From Oscillospiraceae bacterium (GTDB taxonomy: Bacteria > Bacillota > Clostridia > Oscillospirales > Ruminococcaceae), in assembly GCA_019420135.1 (NCBI GenBank), contig JAHZHS010000070.1, forward strand, positions 2,542-8,465: DNA of 5,924 nucleotides. The letters are read 5' to 3'. Below the pieces are notes generated by a model. It searched no databases, was not told where the DNA came from, and saw nothing but the letters and a program-made list of their open reading frames with translations. Positions 4,573 to 5,924 of the stretch are shown piece by piece. The stretch's first letter is position 1. Each line of letters starts with the position of its first letter. The translations under genes were made by a program, and so were the position numbers.

Positions 4573-5370
4573 TTAAATATACAAGATAAAGTTTCGCTGC
4601 AGTCTACGGAACACCAAAAGACCGATCAGCAGCATGCCTCCGCCGGATACCACACAGGCAATCCAGGTATTGGGTCCGGGAATGTTGCCGTACATCACCA
4701 GATTGCGGAACATATTGATATAATGATACATGGGGTTCAGCTTCATCAGGTTCTGTGCGAACTGGGGCAGCTGTTCCAGCGGGTAGAAGATGGGGGTGGC
4801 ATACATCCAGCCCAGGGTCAGCACGCTGAACAGATGCTGCATATCCCGGAAGTAGACCGTCAGAGACGAAAGCAGCAGTGCAATGCCGCAGCAGAACATC
4901 AGCTCAAAGATCAGCGGCACCCAGAACAGCAGAATCGTCCAGTACAGCGGCGACCGCGTGAACAGCATGACCAGCAGAACCGCGGCCAGGCTGAACGACA
5001 TGGTGACAAAGCTGGAACATACCCGGCTGAGCGGGAAGATGAACTTGGGAATATAAACCTTTTTGATCAAGGGTGCATTATAGATGATGGCTGTCAGCCC
5101 CATATTGGCACTCTCATTGAAAAAGGTGAACAAGGTATTTCCGCAGATCAGATACAGCGGATAGTTGGGGATATTGGAGCGGAACATATAGCTGAAAATG
5201 ATGGTCTGCAATGCCATCATCAGAAGGGGGTTCAGGATGCTCCATACATACCCCAGAAAGCTGCGGCGGTATTTGACCTTCAGATCCCGGGAAACCAGTT
5301 CCCGGATCAGCGGCTGATATTTTACAAAATGCTGCCAGTAGTTTGAAAGCTGTGTGGTTTGTTTACCCAT
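4573..5370 (-). CDS. Polysaccharide/teichoic acid ABC exporter, permease subunit
   Basis: ABC-2 type membrane protein of the Wzm/TagG/RfbA family, 265 residues, the usual size. The N-terminal amphipathic part and LKVKYRRSFLGYVWSILNP (30-48) are family hallmarks. Hydrophobic segments lie at about 44-64, 71-88, 110-137, 143-170, 178-198 and 235-255, six membrane spans in all. Further typical stretches are KKVYIPKFIFPLSR (103-116), TVYFRDMQHL (171-180), ATPIFYPLEQLP (191-202) and LNPMYHYINMFRNL (211-224). It should dimerise and couple to the ATPase encoded 15 bases downstream. Its TAA stop overlaps the ribosome site region of that gene, suggesting translational coupling. Start: ATG preceded by AAAGGA (5383-5378) at 7 bases. 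It has its own promoter and is insulated by a terminator from the upstream gene. Confidence 0.94.
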   Translation of the reverse strand: MGKQTTQLSNYWQHFVKYQPLIRELVSRDLKVKYRRSFLGYVWSILNPLLMMALQTIIFSYMFRSNIPNYPLYLICGNTLFTFFNESANMGLTAIIYNAPLIKKVYIPKFIFPLSRVCSSFVTMSFSLAAVLLVMLFTRSPLYWTILLFWVPLIFELMFCCGIALLLSSLTVYFRDMQHLFSVLTLGWMYATPIFYPLEQLPQFAQNLMKLNPMYHYINMFRNLVMYGNIPGPNTWIACVVSGGGMLLIGLLVFRRLQRNFILYI

Positions 5371-5422
5371 AGCTCGTTCCTTTCAACGCAAAAACGCAAA
5401 GTACTATCATTGAACGATAAGA

Positions 5423-5451
5423 ATTTTAGCATACACACCGGGAAAAAGCAA
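5423..5451 (-). promoter_or_regulatory. Predicted extended -10 promoter of the ABC exporter operon
   Basis: On the minus strand TTGCTT (5451-5446), 17 bases, TAAAAT (5428-5423) with TGC directly before the -10. Start near 5416 gives a leader of about 45 bases to the permease ATG. Confidence 0.7.
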
Positions 5452-5481
5452 CGCCGATTTCCCAGCGCTCTCCGCCGTGTG

Positions 5482-5520
5482 AAAAACATTCCGCCCGCGA
5501 CGGCATCACAGGCGGAATGT
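5482..5520 (-). terminator. Terminator of the gene upstream of the ABC exporter
   Basis: On the minus strand ACATTCCGCC (5520-5511) pairs perfectly with GGCGGAATGT (5495-5486), loop of 15 bases, followed by TTTT (5485-5482). It lies about 30 bases after the stop at 5550 and separates that gene from the exporter promoter. Confidence 0.88.
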
Positions 5521-5549
5521 CTTTGTATACCAAGGTACGCCAAACAGAA

Positions 5550-5924
5550 TTACCGGTGCTTGATCCGATGAACAAAACGGATGAGTGACCACAGCCCTTT
5601 CTTGATGGTTGCCTTGATTCCCTTTCCTTCCGGTTTCGGCCACTCAAAGGCAAATTTATTGAGATATCCCTTGACGCCAAGGGGGCCATCCTGGTTCACA
5701 ATTCTCACCGGTTCTCCCTTGAGGTTGTTCCAACGGTTGCGAAGATGCTGCACATCCACCGGCGTGGCCAGGAGTTCCGACAGTGCCCGCTCCACATCGG
5801 CAGCTGCGTCATCCCAGGTACGCTCCACAGCCTTGTCAAAAGGCTTCCACTTGCCTGCCTGCATCCGGTCCAGCGCTTCGTCGAGATTCTCAAGGCGCTC
5901 AAAGAAATAGGTGGTGTCGGTGCA
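5550..5924 (-). CDS. C-terminal 124 residues of an unrecognised protein, 5' end cut
   Basis: The frame is open from the right edge of the window to a TAA at 5552-5550, so the start lies outside. The internal ATG at 5864 is not a likely start: the frame continues upstream in the same style (CTDTTYFFERLENLDEALDR) and no ribosome site precedes it. The visible part is charged: a heptad-like helical stretch (about 5-45, with FERLENLDEALDRM and VERALSELL), then a mixed stretch with VRIVNQDGPLGVKGYLN, then a basic amphipathic end (GIKATIKKGLWSLIRFVHRIKHR is about the last 23 residues) that could lie on the membrane surface. I do not recognise the family. Being in line with, and just upstream of, a glycopolymer exporter, a role in surface polymer synthesis (for example the tail of a glycosyl- or methyltransferase) is plausible but unproven. 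Confidence 0.85.
   Translation of the reverse strand, partial: CTDTTYFFERLENLDEALDRMQAGKWKPFDKAVERTWDDAAADVERALSELLATPVDVQHLRNRWNNLKGEPVRIVNQDGPLGVKGYLNKFAFEWPKPEGKGIKATIKKGLWSLIRFVHRIKHR

Noticed and set aside
3877..5346. 489-codon open frame on the plus strand
   Set aside because: It is antisense to both ABC exporter genes, and its product is low-complexity (His/Gln/Gly-rich). No family motif or ribosome site.
1..5924. CRISPR array, insertion sequence or phage genes
   Set aside because: No regular spacer-repeat series, transposase, integrase or phage motif is visible on either strand.

Overview
The window reads as chromosomal DNA from a fairly GC-rich Gram-positive anaerobe, most likely a clostridial gut bacterium of the Oscillospiraceae/Ruminococcaceae kind. 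This is an inference from strong AGGAG-type ribosome sites, sigma-A-like promoters, an encoded CCA on the tRNA, U-tract terminators and the types of protein seen. It is not a proven placement.

Left part (1-2533): a magnesium transporter gene, mgtE, runs leftward and lacks only its last few codons at the window edge. It is divergent from a rightward HAD phosphatase/phosphomutase gene. The 514 bases between them hold back-to-back promoters, a small inverted repeat between those promoters, and a leader of about 300 bases for mgtE. That leader has several stable hairpins and a strong intrinsic terminator about 90 bases before the start codon, which is the layout of a transcription attenuator or riboswitch. 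I could not match it to a known riboswitch class.

Middle (2534-3161): a tRNA-Arg(ACG) gene with a strong promoter and a terminator is followed by a mosaic of repeats. The last 16 bases of the tRNA, its terminator and about 40 further bases are duplicated 166 bases downstream as a 93-base direct repeat with 6 mismatches. The three mismatches in the terminator stem all keep base pairing. Perfect GC-rich palindromes follow each copy, and a second short repeat recurs 278 bases away. This is the most unusual part of the window.

Right-centre (3162-3780): two small rightward genes of 68 and 83 codons, probably one transcript, end at a 16-bp bidirectional terminator shared with the converging genes on the other strand. 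The first is unrecognised. The second resembles the DUF2007 type of small alpha/beta protein.

Right part (3799-5924): leftward genes for a two-component ABC exporter of surface polysaccharide or teichoic acid (an ABC-2 permease, then an ATPase of the Wzt/TagH family) have their own extended -10 promoter. They are separated by a terminator from an upstream gene that is cut by the window edge and that I do not recognise. The setting suggests the end of a cell-envelope glycopolymer cluster.
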